Positions 26,401 through 35,120 of a stretch of 64,000 bases of DNA are shown here, in pieces (positions within the stretch are counted from its first letter, which is position 1; the number at the start of each line of letters is the position of its first letter). Origin of the DNA: Herbaspirillum rhizosphaerae_A. Its GTDB lineage: Bacteria; Pseudomonadota; Gammaproteobacteria; Burkholderiales; Burkholderiaceae_D. The stretch is taken from positions 248,001-312,000 of the forward strand of contig NZ_JAQQFR010000001.1 in the NCBI RefSeq assembly GCF_046025915.1, read 5' to 3'. The position numbers and the translations under genes were made by a program. The notes beneath the pieces are model-generated. The model had not been told where the DNA came from. It was given only the letters and a program-made list of their open reading frames with translations, and searched no databases.

Positions 26401-26579
26401 TTTGTTTCTGGATTTGTTCCGGATTTGTTTCCGCAGAGGCGACGCTTGCATGCTGTCGCCTCTGCGGATCGGATGTTGACTATCTGGTGCCTGATCTCTG
26501 ATACCTGCGGGATGACACGTAGCGAAAATCGTATCTGCGTCCCTGCTTTTGAGCTGGCACTCTCATCTAGTCCGATAGG

Positions 26580-27104
26580 TCATGAATATACCTGCATCGC
26601 GAAATCACCGATGACGATACCGTTGGCCAACAGAATATGTCCATCAGGACTTCCATTCCACGGTCGATTTGTCATGATAGATTGAATGCCGTCCTTGAAA
26701 TATCCCTTTTCAATTGAACTAATAGCGAGGCTGGCGCCATCCTTATCGACCAATTGCATATCAGGACGCAATAGACCCGCCGTGGTCCATTCGCCATTTG
26801 GTAATAGCAACCACTGATCCAATGTGCAGCGAAGCTTGGTTCTCTCCAGTTCAATCTCTACGAGCAGCCTGTCACGATGAGACGCTGTAGGCAACAGGTC
26901 ATGATGGAAGCCGATCTCAGCATTCGACCATTGTAATGTCAGCTTTCCTCCGGTCGAACTGACCGACGCTGTCATCACCGCATCTCCGAGATTGAATTTG
27001 ACGCTATCTTTCTGCCCGTCTGGCGTAGCGATCAGCGTACCGGATGCAACGCAGCTTAAGTCCTTGCTTATGCCGGGCAGAGCGTCTTGCGAATTGGATT
27101 CCAT
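26580..27104 (-). CDS. Hint-domain (hedgehog/intein-type) protein
   Basis: 174 residues from the ATG at 27104 (AGAGGAAAAG site); 27 further open codons lack a site. Hint block A is clear: Cys18 in LSCVASGTLIATPDG, then VKFNLGDAVMT. Block-B-like text LRCTLDQWLLLPNGEW has Gln97 where autoprocessing Hint domains usually have the His of T-x-x-H. The C-terminus HILLANGIVIGDFAMQ ends without the usual His-Asn. It is the last gene of an operon with three collar proteins. Self-cleavage may be lost or altered; the protein may bind or process a collar partner. Confidence 0.7.
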   Translation of the reverse strand: MESNSQDALPGISKDLSCVASGTLIATPDGQKDSVKFNLGDAVMTASVSSTGGKLTLQWSNAEIGFHHDLLPTASHRDRLLVEIELERTKLRCTLDQWLLLPNGEWTTAGLLRPDMQLVDKDGASLAISSIEKGYFKDGIQSIMTNRPWNGSPDGHILLANGIVIGDFAMQVYS

Positions 27105-27159
27105 CTTTTCCTCTTTATATTGGGAACAAATGCTGACGCTCCGAAATTTTCGTAGATTC

Positions 27160-27723
27160 TTATGCGAACACCGGAAACACGCCATCGCCGGCAGCAGGCT
27201 GGGTCATGATGTAGTACGCCAGCGCACCGAACGGCTGGCGGTTTTCGTGCGCATCCGTGCCGCCTTCGAGCTTGCCGAGCGTGTTGCTCATCTTGGCATC
27301 GCTGGTGGAGTGAGAGAAGATCTTGGATTCCGGTATCGCCAGACTGTAACCCTCCGCCGGTACGTTTTCCCTGTGATCCGTGACAACGCCGGTCACGGGA
27401 TCGGTGGTCTTGGGGATGCTGAAGAAGTTCAGGCCATGGCTGTGCGCCGGAATGTTTTCGGCTGCCAGTAATGCCGTGTTGACGCCGAACTTATCACCGA
27501 TCCGGCGTTGTGACAGCTCGTTGCCCTGCCCCTGGCCGCAAGCCGCACGTCCCGTCAGATTGGGCAACTGAAACTGCCTGACGCCGTCGCCGCCGTAGTT
27601 GTTGCCGATCAGGGAAAACAACTGCGTAAAACGGCTGACCGGGAGCGATGCGCCGTCACATAGCGCCCAGCCCGGAGGCGCATAGCCGAACCCGAAAATT
27701 TGAATTTCACCGATGAATGCCAT
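27160..27723 (-). CDS. Phage tail collar-domain protein (MdpB-like), paralogue 3
   Basis: 187 residues. Start FIGEIQIFGFGYAPPGWALCDG is the canonical N-terminus of the tail-collar / microcystin-dependent-protein family, followed by FSLIGNNYGGDGVRQFQLPN, LTGRAACGQGQG and a His-rich ENIPAHSHGLNF. The C-terminus has ENRQPFGALAYYIM (collar family N-x-Q-P-x-x...Y). It ends with FPVFA. The distance to the next gene is 42 bp. No other phage structural genes are near, so it is not simply a prophage fibre. Confidence 0.88.
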   Translation of the reverse strand: MAFIGEIQIFGFGYAPPGWALCDGASLPVSRFTQLFSLIGNNYGGDGVRQFQLPNLTGRAACGQGQGNELSQRRIGDKFGVNTALLAAENIPAHSHGLNFFSIPKTTDPVTGVVTDHRENVPAEGYSLAIPESKIFSHSTSDAKMSNTLGKLEGGTDAHENRQPFGALAYYIMTQPAAGDGVFPVFA

Positions 27724-27765
27724 ATCGCGATGCTCCTGTATTGATGGTCTTGCCGGTCTGAGGTC

Positions 27766-28311
27766 TTAGGCTCGGGAAGGGAAATATCCCTTGGCGCAGA
27801 TGCAATACGACAGCACCAGGGTCGGCATCGTATTTTCATGCGATGCAGAGGATCCGGTGACGGACGTCGTCGTATCGGCGGTAGAAAACGGCGTCGCAGA
27901 CTTGATGTTTTCCGGTTTGACGTAAATGGTGTCACCGACCGCTTTTGCCAGCAGAGCGCCATCAGGTTGCAGGCTGTTGGCCTGATCGCCGCTGACCTCG
28001 AACGCATGGGTATGGGCAGGAATGTGCGCGATTTGCAGCGTCACTGTTTCGCTGCCGCCTTTGACGCCGAGCTTGCGGTCAGTCATGGCGCCTGATCTGC
28101 TCATGCCTTGTCCCTGATGGACAGGCACGCGGCCACGCAGATCCGGCAGAGCGAAGTTGCTCATGCCATCGCCGCCGTAAGTGGTGCCGATCAGTGCGAA
28201 CAAGGCATCGTAGTCGCTGATTTGTTTGAGGCTGCCGTCGCATAAGAGCCAGTCGACCGGCGCGCGGCCGAAGGCGAACATGCGAACTTCTCCAATCATG
28301 GGGCTAGGCAT
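27766..28311 (-). CDS. Phage tail collar-domain protein (MdpB-like), paralogue 2
   Basis: 181 residues: MIGEVRMFAFGRAPVDWLLCDG, LFALIGTTYGGDGMSNFALP, DLRGRVPVHQGQG, HIPAHTHAFEVS and a C-terminal ENTMPTLVLSYCICAKGYFP. The family plan is identical to its neighbours, but the middle part is diverged. Second cistron of the operon; 42 bp from the first, 42 bp from the third. The collar domain forms trimeric beta structures in phage fibres; chromosomal copies of this kind have no firmly known role. Confidence 0.88.
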   Translation of the reverse strand: MPSPMIGEVRMFAFGRAPVDWLLCDGSLKQISDYDALFALIGTTYGGDGMSNFALPDLRGRVPVHQGQGMSRSGAMTDRKLGVKGGSETVTLQIAHIPAHTHAFEVSGDQANSLQPDGALLAKAVGDTIYVKPENIKSATPFSTADTTTSVTGSSASHENTMPTLVLSYCICAKGYFPSRA

Positions 28312-28353
28312 GGTAGGTGGTCCTGTCTGAAAATTGGTTGGGACGAAACTGAA

Positions 28354-28899
28354 TCAGGGACGCGGCGGGAAAATGCCGTTGATCGCGATGCAAAAACTGA
28401 GTACCTGGAACGGCTGCATGTTGTCGTGACCTGTGCCGCCGCCGCGGCTGTTAACGGCGTTTGCGGCGAGCTTCACTTTCGTGGCAGGCGTGCCGGTGAC
28501 ATAGATCTGCTTGTCGGAACTCACGCCCAGCAGATTGCTGACGGGAGTGCGCAGATCGCCGGTGCCGGTTTTGACTGCGTTGACACTGTCATGCGTATGG
28601 GCCGGCACCTGATTGGCTTTGAGCACCACTGTTTCAGCGCCGTCGAGCGTGCCGATCTCATAGGGGGACGGTTGCCACGCGGCGTCGACCGATGTTCCGG
28701 CGCCGACCGGCGTTCTGCCGCGCAGATCGGGCAAGGCGAAAGTCCGGATACCGTCGCCGCCGTAACGCGTGCCGAGCAGCGCAAACAATGCCTGATAGAC
28801 ATTCACCGGCAAGAGTTGTCCATTGCAAGGAGCAAAGTCTTTCGGCACGATACCAAACGCCGTCGTGATGATCTGCCCCAGATAGTATTCGCCATCCAT
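28354..28899 (-). CDS. Phage tail collar-domain protein (MdpB-like), paralogue 1
   Basis: 181 residues from the ATG at 28899 (MDGEYYLGQIITTAFGIVPK), which has AGGGAG 6-11 nt upstream; an upstream extension of 24 codons has no site. DFAPCNGQLLPV, YQALFALLGTRYGGDGIRTF, DLRGRTPVGAG and QVPAHTHDSVN are collar-family landmarks; the C-terminus has HDNMQPFQVLSFCIAINGIFPPRP. First gene of the four-gene minus-strand operon, divergent from the giant autotransporter gene. Confidence 0.88.
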   Translation of the reverse strand: MDGEYYLGQIITTAFGIVPKDFAPCNGQLLPVNVYQALFALLGTRYGGDGIRTFALPDLRGRTPVGAGTSVDAAWQPSPYEIGTLDGAETVVLKANQVPAHTHDSVNAVKTGTGDLRTPVSNLLGVSSDKQIYVTGTPATKVKLAANAVNSRGGGTGHDNMQPFQVLSFCIAINGIFPPRP

Positions 28900-29129
28900 T
28901 TTCTTCTCCCTGAACTGTGCAATTGCAATGTCACCGACATGCCGCGAGGCGCGTCCGGATTTACGGGTCACATGAAAAACCTTCCCGGTCGGATGAAAAA
29001 TTCATCGGCGCAGCATCGGACGTTGCTGTTCTCGTTCTGCTTTTCTGATGCCGCGATTACCGAAATTTTTGCCAAGCATATGGATCGCGTATGGCGTCGT
29101 CAAGCCTAATTCCCATTGAATATTTTTTT

Positions 29130-29149
29130 CTTTTCGATATCTCGAAAAG
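29130..29149. promoter_or_regulatory. Inverted repeat between the collar operon and the autotransporter gene
   Basis: CTTTTCGA (29130-29137) and TCGAAAAG (29142-29149) form a perfect 8-bp dyad with a 4-nt centre, preceded by a T-rich tract. It lies 231 bp upstream of the collar operon start and 327 bp upstream of the autotransporter start. No regulator gene adjoins. Apart from this site, 28900-29475 shows no gene that can be supported. Confidence 0.55.
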
Positions 29150-29475
29150 TGAGACATGCGGTCAAGTCCTTAGAAAAAAAGGGACTACACTCGCGTGCGG
29201 AAACTGGACCGCCTGCGAACGGTGACAAGCCCGCCACGGCACAACCCGCAAGGGTTTTCAGGGAGTGACGTCACACCGCCGTCACATTCGCGGCGTTGTC
29301 CGGCAATACCTGCGCAAGACAGAAGTGGATTAACAAATGAGAGTGCAGCTTCGCCTCTCCGGTGTTTTCACGCATGCCGCTTTCACCGACAACAACCCGA
29401 CAGCAATCCGGCAACAGCGACACCAGATTGCAAACACCGGCTTCAGAACACTCGCACGATCATCCAGGGGGATGC

Positions 29476-32400
29476 ATGTTTCAACCAAGCTTCAGCGGCG
29501 GCGCAAGTCGCGTTCTTTTATCGTCACCGATGTCGCCGTGGCGGCGTGCCTGTATTGCGGCGAGATTTGTGACGAGATTCGCATGGTCTTGTGCGGTCAC
29601 CTTGTCGGCAGCGCTTGCGTTGATGATGCTGGGGAGCGGATTCAACTCAGCCTACGCTTGCGGACCGATCAGCGCGAATGTTGCGTCTGGAACTCAGGTC
29701 CAGATTAACTTCAATTGCTCGGTTGGCTGGAATGGAGTGTTTACCTTTCCTTCAAACGGCTCTCTCGTCGCAGCTGACCTTACGACTGGCGACAGCAACA
29801 CATGGATCAACTATTCCAACAGCGGCAACGGTCAACTGACCGATACCTTCACCCTGAAGGATGACAGCAACAATCCGATGGTATTCAACATCACGATCAG
29901 CGCTCCCACCTCGCCGCTGACAGTGTCCCCGACGGCGTCCGCCAATCCTGTCGTCGCGCAGAGCTTCTCTCAGCAAATGAGCACCACCGGCGGCACCGGG
30001 CCCTATACCTATGCGCTGGTCGCTGGGTCGCTGCCACCCGGCATCACCTTCAATGATTCAACCGGTGCCTTCGGCGGCTCGGCGACCGCCTCCGGCGGCT
30101 ATAACTTTTCGATCAAGGTCAGCGACTCGGCGACGCCCTCCAATACGTTCACCAAGCCCTATCAGATGAATGTCGGCGCGGCGACGCTGAGCATCTCGCC
30201 GGGGACGCTGCCGAATGGCACTGCGACCGTCGCCTACTCGCAGCAAATGAGCGCCAGCGGCGGTATTGCGCCGTATAGTTATGCGATGGACACCACTAAC
30301 TTTCCGGGGGGCGGCTCGCCCTTGAGCATCAGCTCCACCGGTCTGATTTCCGGCACGCCAACCACGGCCGGCACCGCCACCTTCCGGATCGTGGTCACCG
30401 ACAGCACTTCCGGCACGCCCGCAATCGCGACGGCTAACTACAGCATGACGATCGATCCCCTGCCGCCGCCGGTGGCGGGTCCGGTCAGTATGACGGTGAA
30501 TTACAACAGCACCCTCAATGCGGCGACGCTATCGCTCAGCGGCGGTCCGACGGCTTCCGTGGCGGTCCCCACGGCACCGCTACACGGCGCGACCCTCATC
30601 AGCGGCACGACGATCAGGTACACGCCGACCATCGGCTACAACGGCCCGGATTCATTTACCTACACCGCCACCAATGCAGGTGGCACATCGGCGCCGGCAA
30701 CCGTGAGCGTGACGATGACGGCGCCGACGATCACGGTGTCGCCAAGCGTAACCGCACTCAGTGCGACGACGATATCGGCATTCAGCCAGTCGTTCAGCGC
30801 CAGCGGCGGCAGCGGTCCTTATACCTATAGCCAGACCGGTACCTTGCCCACCGGCCTGAGCTTCAATGCCGGCACGGCAACGCTGTCGGGAACGCCGACC
30901 CAGGCAGGAGTCTTTTCTTTCACGATCACTGCGACCGACAGTTCCACCGGCACCGCTGTCACCGGTTCGCGCAACTACACGCTGACCGTGGCAGCGCCCA
31001 CCCTTACTCTTGTTGCCAATTCCGTCAATCTGGAACGTGGCGTACCTGCGCCCACCATACAGTTCGTCGCTGGGGGCGGCACCGCTCCTTACACCTATGC
31101 CGTCACCAGCAACAGCCTGCCCGCCGGGTTGAACTTGTCGGCCAGCAGCGGCGCCGTCACCGGCACGCCGACCGTCGCCGGCAACTACTCGTACACCGTC
31201 ACCGCAACCGACAGCAATGGCTTCACCGTAACATTGCCTATGTCCGGCGGTATCGGCAAGGGCGCACCGATTGCCAACGCCGTCAGTTCCTCGGTCGCTT
31301 ACAACACCGGCAGCAGTAGCGCCACCACGATTGCGGCATCGATCGGGGCCAGCGGCGGCACTGCAGCATCGCTGACCGTGGCCTCCGGCGCGTCGCACGG
31401 CACGGTCAGCGTGCTCAGCGCAACGTCGTTCAGCTATACGCCGACCGCCGGTTATGCCGGGACGGACTCCTTCACCTACACCGCCACCAATGCCGTCGGC
31501 ACATCCAACACCGCGACCGTATCGATCACTGTTTCGCCGCCGGCGCTGAACTTGTCGCCTGCCGGTCCCGCCCTGTCCGGCGCCACCGTCGGCCTTGCCT
31601 ACTCGCAGACGTTTACCGGCAGCGGCGGCACATCGCCTTATAACTACAGCGTGATCGCCGGCAGTCTGCCCAACGGACTGACGCTCACTGGCGGAACACT
31701 GTCGGGGATACCGACGCAGAGCGGCAATTTCAGTTTCACGCTCAAAGCCCAGGACAGTTCGACCGGAGCGGGAGCGCCGTTCAATACCTCCAACAACTAC
31801 ACGCTGGCGGTAGGCAATCCGACACTGGGCATCTCGCCGTCGTCGCTGACCACGCCTCAGGTCGGCATCGCTTTCTCGCAGCAACTGTCGACTTCCGGCG
31901 GCACCTCGCCTTATACCTATACCGTCACGGCGGGCGCAACACCGGCCGGCCTGAACGTCTCGGGCACCGGTCTCATCAGCGGTACGCCTACGGCTGCCGG
32001 TGCATACAATTTTTCGGTAACCTCCGCCGATAACTACAGCGTCACTACAACGATCAATTACAGCGGCACGGTCGGCGCCGGCAAACCGGTGACGGCCAGC
32101 AGCACCGCCGCGGTCAGCTACAGCAGTAGCAACAACAGCATCACGGCAACGATCACCGGCGGTGCGCCTACGTCCCTGAACATCACCACGGCAGCGGCGC
32201 ACGGTACGGCATCGCCTTCCGGCGTCACGGGGTTCACCTACACGCCGACGGCCGGCTACAGCGGCACGGATACGTTCAGCTACACCGCCACCAATGCGGT
32301 CGGCACCTCGGCGGTGGCAACAGTGACCGTGACGATCAGCGCGCCGACGGTGATCATCACGCCGTCCACGACATGGAGCGTCAGGCAAGGAACCGCGTAT

Positions 32401-34650
32401 AGTCAGACGCTGACCTGGAGCGGCGGCACCGCGCCCTACAGCACCATCACGGTGACCGGCTTGCCGACAGGCCTGACCTACAGCACCAGCACTACCGGCG
32501 CGACCATTTCCGGCACGCCGACGCAAAACGGCAGCTTCTCGTTGACGGCGTCGGCCTCCGACAGCAGCACGCCGACGCCGGTGACCAAGTCGCAGAATTT
32601 CACGCTGACGGTCGGCCAGGCGGTGCCGGTCGCCGTGGCCGATAGCGCCACCACGAATGCCAATCAGGCGGTGACGATTCCTGTCACGAACAATGACACC
32701 AGCGCGATCACCAGCATCGCCATCGTTACCACGCCGCTGCACGGTAGCGCCACCGTCAGTGGTCTCGGTGTTATCTATACACCCAACACCAATTATTTCG
32801 GCAGCGACAGCTTTACTTACACTGCCACCGGTCCTGGCGGCACCTCGTCGTCGGCCACGGTCAGCGTCACGGTAACGGCTCTGGCAGTGCCGACCTCGCC
32901 GCCGCAGAGTGCCAGCGTGCAGGCAGGTCAGTCGGTGACGCTGCATGTCGGCGCTGCTGCCGCTAACGGTCCGATCACAGCGGTGACGATCGTCGGCGCG
33001 CCAACGTCCGGCAGCGCCGTGGTCAACGGCACCGATATCGTCTACACCGCTATCGCCGGTTTCACCGGCAATGTGCAATTCACCTACACGCTATCGAACG
33101 TATTCGGCGCATCGGCACTCGTTACCGCCACCGTCAGCGCCAGCGCCGTGCCGGTCGCATCGAACCAGAGCGTCGCCGTCGCTGCGGGTGTCACGGCCAC
33201 GGTAGATGTGACGGCCGGCGCCACCGGCGGTCCGTTCACTGCCGCGGCCATCGTCGCGGTGAATCCGGCAACCGCCGGCACCGCCACCATGGTCAACGCC
33301 GCCAGTTCAGGCAGCCCGTCCTATCGCCTGAACTTCACGCCGGCGGCCGCGTTCTCCGGCGTCGCCACGGTCACCTTTACGCTGAGCAATGCCTCGGGGC
33401 CGTCCGCTGCCGCGACGGTCACGATCACCGTCGGCGCCCGCACCAATGCCGCGAACGATCCGCAGGTCAAGGGACTGGTCGCCGCACACGGCCAGACCGC
33501 AAGCCGTTTCGCCACCGCGCAGCTGGGCAACTTCAGCCGCCGCCTGGAAAGCCTGCACGGCACCGGTTGGGCGCCATCCAGTTTCGGCCTTGGATTCGGT
33601 CAGCCGACGGCGCCGATCAAGCCGCTGCTGGCGCAATGGAGCGAGGATGAAGTCGATCGCGTGGTCGGTTCGCCGCTGCAGGCCGGCATGCGCAAAGTGG
33701 GTTGGCCGCTGCTGAGTCAGGCGAACAAACCCGAGACAAAGCCGGTTGCAGAAAGCAGCAAAGATCTTGCCGCGCTACCTGAATTGCCATCCAAGCGTGA
33801 ACAGAGCCGGCAGGAGTTGTCGCTGTGGATCGCTGGTACGGTCGACTTCGGCCAGCGCAACAGCAACGGTCAACAGGAAGGATTCCGCTTCACCACCAAC
33901 GGTGTCAGCATGGGCGCCGACTATCGCCTGAGCGATCAACTGACGATCGGCGTGGGTACCGGCTACAGCCGCGACCGCAGCGATATCGGCGACAACGGCA
34001 GCAAGACCATCGGACAAGCCGTGGTCGCGACCGTCTACGGCAGTGTGCGACCGACGCCGAATATTTTCATCGACGGCATGCTCGGCTATGGCGCGCTCAA
34101 TTTCGATTCGACGCGCTACGTCACCGATGACGGCAGCTTCGCTACCGGTCAGCGCGGCGGCAAGCAACTGTTCGTCGCGCTGTCGAGCGGCTATGAGTTC
34201 CGCGGCGAGAGCTGGATGTGGTCGCCGTACGGCAAGGTCGATCTGGCGTCGACCACGCTGGCGCAATATACCGAAGCCGCCGCCGGCAATAACGCGCTGA
34301 CCTATTTCAAACAGCGCGTGCGCACCAGCAGCGGTACGTTCGGCCTGCGCACCGAAGGCCAGTACCTGAGCCGTTTCGGCATGTGGACACCGCGCGCGCG
34401 GCTTGAATACCGCCGCCAGTTCTCCGGCGCCGGCGAAGCTGGGATTTCGTACGCCGACCTGGCGTCGTCAAGCCCGGCTTATGTGATCCGCTCGGACGAC
34501 AGCTTCACCGGCAACTGGACCGCCGGCCTGGGCATGCGCTTGCTGCTGTCCAACGGGACATCGCTGATCGTCGACTACAGCAGCAATCTGAATGTCGGGC
34601 AGGGACGGTACTCGTCGGTGCTACTGGGGATCAATGTGCCGTTACGCTAA
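29476..34650 (+). CDS. Giant Ig-repeat autotransporter adhesin
   Basis: 1724 residues from the ATG at 29476 with AGGGGG at 29466-29471. A long signal peptide of the type found in autotransporters (basic RRACIAARFVTRF, hydrophobic core, AYA-C near residue 61) is followed by a short unique domain. Then come roughly ten putative-Ig modules with recurring GGTSPYTYTV, SGTPTTAGTYNFSV-like and SFTYTATNAVGTS text, rich in Ser/Thr/Gly/Ala. Residues about 1447-1724 form an autotransporter beta-barrel (LSLWIAGTVDFGQRN ... GYGALNFDS ... RARLEYRRQFSG). The last residue is Arg rather than the usual Phe. It should display a long repetitive passenger on the cell surface, for adhesion or biofilm. The unit-to-unit similarity makes the gene prone to length change. 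Confidence 0.9.
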   Translation: MFQPSFSGGASRVLLSSPMSPWRRACIAARFVTRFAWSCAVTLSAALALMMLGSGFNSAYACGPISANVASGTQVQINFNCSVGWNGVFTFPSNGSLVAADLTTGDSNTWINYSNSGNGQLTDTFTLKDDSNNPMVFNITISAPTSPLTVSPTASANPVVAQSFSQQMSTTGGTGPYTYALVAGSLPPGITFNDSTGAFGGSATASGGYNFSIKVSDSATPSNTFTKPYQMNVGAATLSISPGTLPNGTATVAYSQQMSASGGIAPYSYAMDTTNFPGGGSPLSISSTGLISGTPTTAGTATFRIVVTDSTSGTPAIATANYSMTIDPLPPPVAGPVSMTVNYNSTLNAATLSLSGGPTASVAVPTAPLHGATLISGTTIRYTPTIGYNGPDSFTYTATNAGGTSAPATVSVTMTAPTITVSPSVTALSATTISAFSQSFSASGGSGPYTYSQTGTLPTGLSFNAGTATLSGTPTQAGVFSFTITATDSSTGTAVTGSRNYTLTVAAPTLTLVANSVNLERGVPAPTIQFVAGGGTAPYTYAVTSNSLPAGLNLSASSGAVTGTPTVAGNYSYTVTATDSNGFTVTLPMSGGIGKGAPIANAVSSSVAYNTGSSSATTIAASIGASGGTAASLTVASGASHGTVSVLSATSFSYTPTAGYAGTDSFTYTATNAVGTSNTATVSITVSPPALNLSPAGPALSGATVGLAYSQTFTGSGGTSPYNYSVIAGSLPNGLTLTGGTLSGIPTQSGNFSFTLKAQDSSTGAGAPFNTSNNYTLAVGNPTLGISPSSLTTPQVGIAFSQQLSTSGGTSPYTYTVTAGATPAGLNVSGTGLISGTPTAAGAYNFSVTSADNYSVTTTINYSGTVGAGKPVTASSTAAVSYSSSNNSITATITGGAPTSLNITTAAAHGTASPSGVTGFTYTPTAGYSGTDTFSYTATNAVGTSAVATVTVTISAPTVIITPSTTWSVRQGTAYSQTLTWSGGTAPYSTITVTGLPTGLTYSTSTTGATISGTPTQNGSFSLTASASDSSTPTPVTKSQNFTLTVGQAVPVAVADSATTNANQAVTIPVTNNDTSAITSIAIVTTPLHGSATVSGLGVIYTPNTNYFGSDSFTYTATGPGGTSSSATVSVTVTALAVPTSPPQSASVQAGQSVTLHVGAAAANGPITAVTIVGAPTSGSAVVNGTDIVYTAIAGFTGNVQFTYTLSNVFGASALVTATVSASAVPVASNQSVAVAAGVTATVDVTAGATGGPFTAAAIVAVNPATAGTATMVNAASSGSPSYRLNFTPAAAFSGVATVTFTLSNASGPSAAATVTITVGARTNAANDPQVKGLVAAHGQTASRFATAQLGNFSRRLESLHGTGWAPSSFGLGFGQPTAPIKPLLAQWSEDEVDRVVGSPLQAGMRKVGWPLLSQANKPETKPVAESSKDLAALPELPSKREQSRQELSLWIAGTVDFGQRNSNGQQEGFRFTTNGVSMGADYRLSDQLTIGVGTGYSRDRSDIGDNGSKTIGQAVVATVYGSVRPTPNIFIDGMLGYGALNFDSTRYVTDDGSFATGQRGGKQLFVALSSGYEFRGESWMWSPYGKVDLASTTLAQYTEAAAGNNALTYFKQRVRTSSGTFGLRTEGQYLSRFGMWTPRARLEYRRQFSGAGEAGISYADLASSSPAYVIRSDDSFTGNWTAGLGMRLLLSNGTSLIVDYSSNLNVGQGRYSSVLLGINVPLR

Positions 34651-35120
34651 ATAGTCATTAGCAATGCGATCAAAGTAAGACAGAAACACGGCGGCGGGCA
34701 TCATCAGCCCGTCGCCGGCTGCCTGAAGTACCCTCCGTCATCCCTCCGGCAACTGCCCCGATAGCTCATCATTTGGCCGTCTCAGCGACGCGCCATCTTT
34801 GGGATTGCGCGCCTGTCTTTACCTCTCCGCACACATTCCGTGCACGTTTTCCATCCATTCCGGCAACTGACGTCTTCACCGTTTTTGCGCATTTCCCTTT
34901 ACATCTCCATCGGCTTTGAAGCCTTACTCCGCGCCACTTCTAGGCCTCCCGCCGGTTCGATTTTCAGGTGCCCAGTTGATTGCATTTTCTGGCACGTCTT
35001 CTGCTTATGGCCCTGCTCATCGAAGCAAATTATGCATTATGCATAATTTTCTTTGAGAAACATCGGCAACACTTTTGACTCATCCGCCGGCGACGCCGTC
35101 GGTACTTTTTTACGGAGCAA
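34651..35120. other. 470-bp intergenic region with a perfect palindrome
   Basis: No gene can be supported here. The left part is pyrimidine-rich without recognisable signal. The right part contains the operator-like palindrome listed separately at 35027-35049, and the ribosome site CGGAG (35113-35117) of the ABC ATPase gene. Confidence 0.6.
35027..35049. promoter_or_regulatory. Perfect 11-1-11 palindrome, probable operator of the ABC/amidase operon
   Basis: AAATTATGCAT (35027-35037) is followed by a single T and then its exact reverse complement (35039-35049). It is centred 83 bp upstream of the ATPase start, where promoter and operator are expected. Sites of this size and symmetry are typical for GntR/FadR-type dimers; the GntR gene at 39237 is the nearest candidate. 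Binding is inferred. Confidence 0.75.

Noticed and set aside
23309..26451. Very long minus-strand open frames (621 and 590 codons) opposite benzoylformate decarboxylase and aldehyde dehydrogenase
   Set aside because: They are Arg/His-rich shadows caused by high-GC codon bias of the plus-strand genes, which have intact catalytic residues.
26580..28899. Prophage remnant
   Set aside because: Collar-domain genes alone do not indicate a phage; no integrase, terminase, capsid, tail or lysis genes, and no attachment-site repeats were seen.
30652..33078. 808-codon minus-strand frame with repeated text
   Set aside because: It mirrors the Ig repeats of the autotransporter gene; composition is extreme (Gly, Arg, Asp, Ala) and there is no ribosome site or family match.
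29900..33400. CRISPR-like or satellite repeats
   Set aside because: The recurring motifs are in frame within one open gene and correspond to Ig-module protein repeats with variable DNA spacing.
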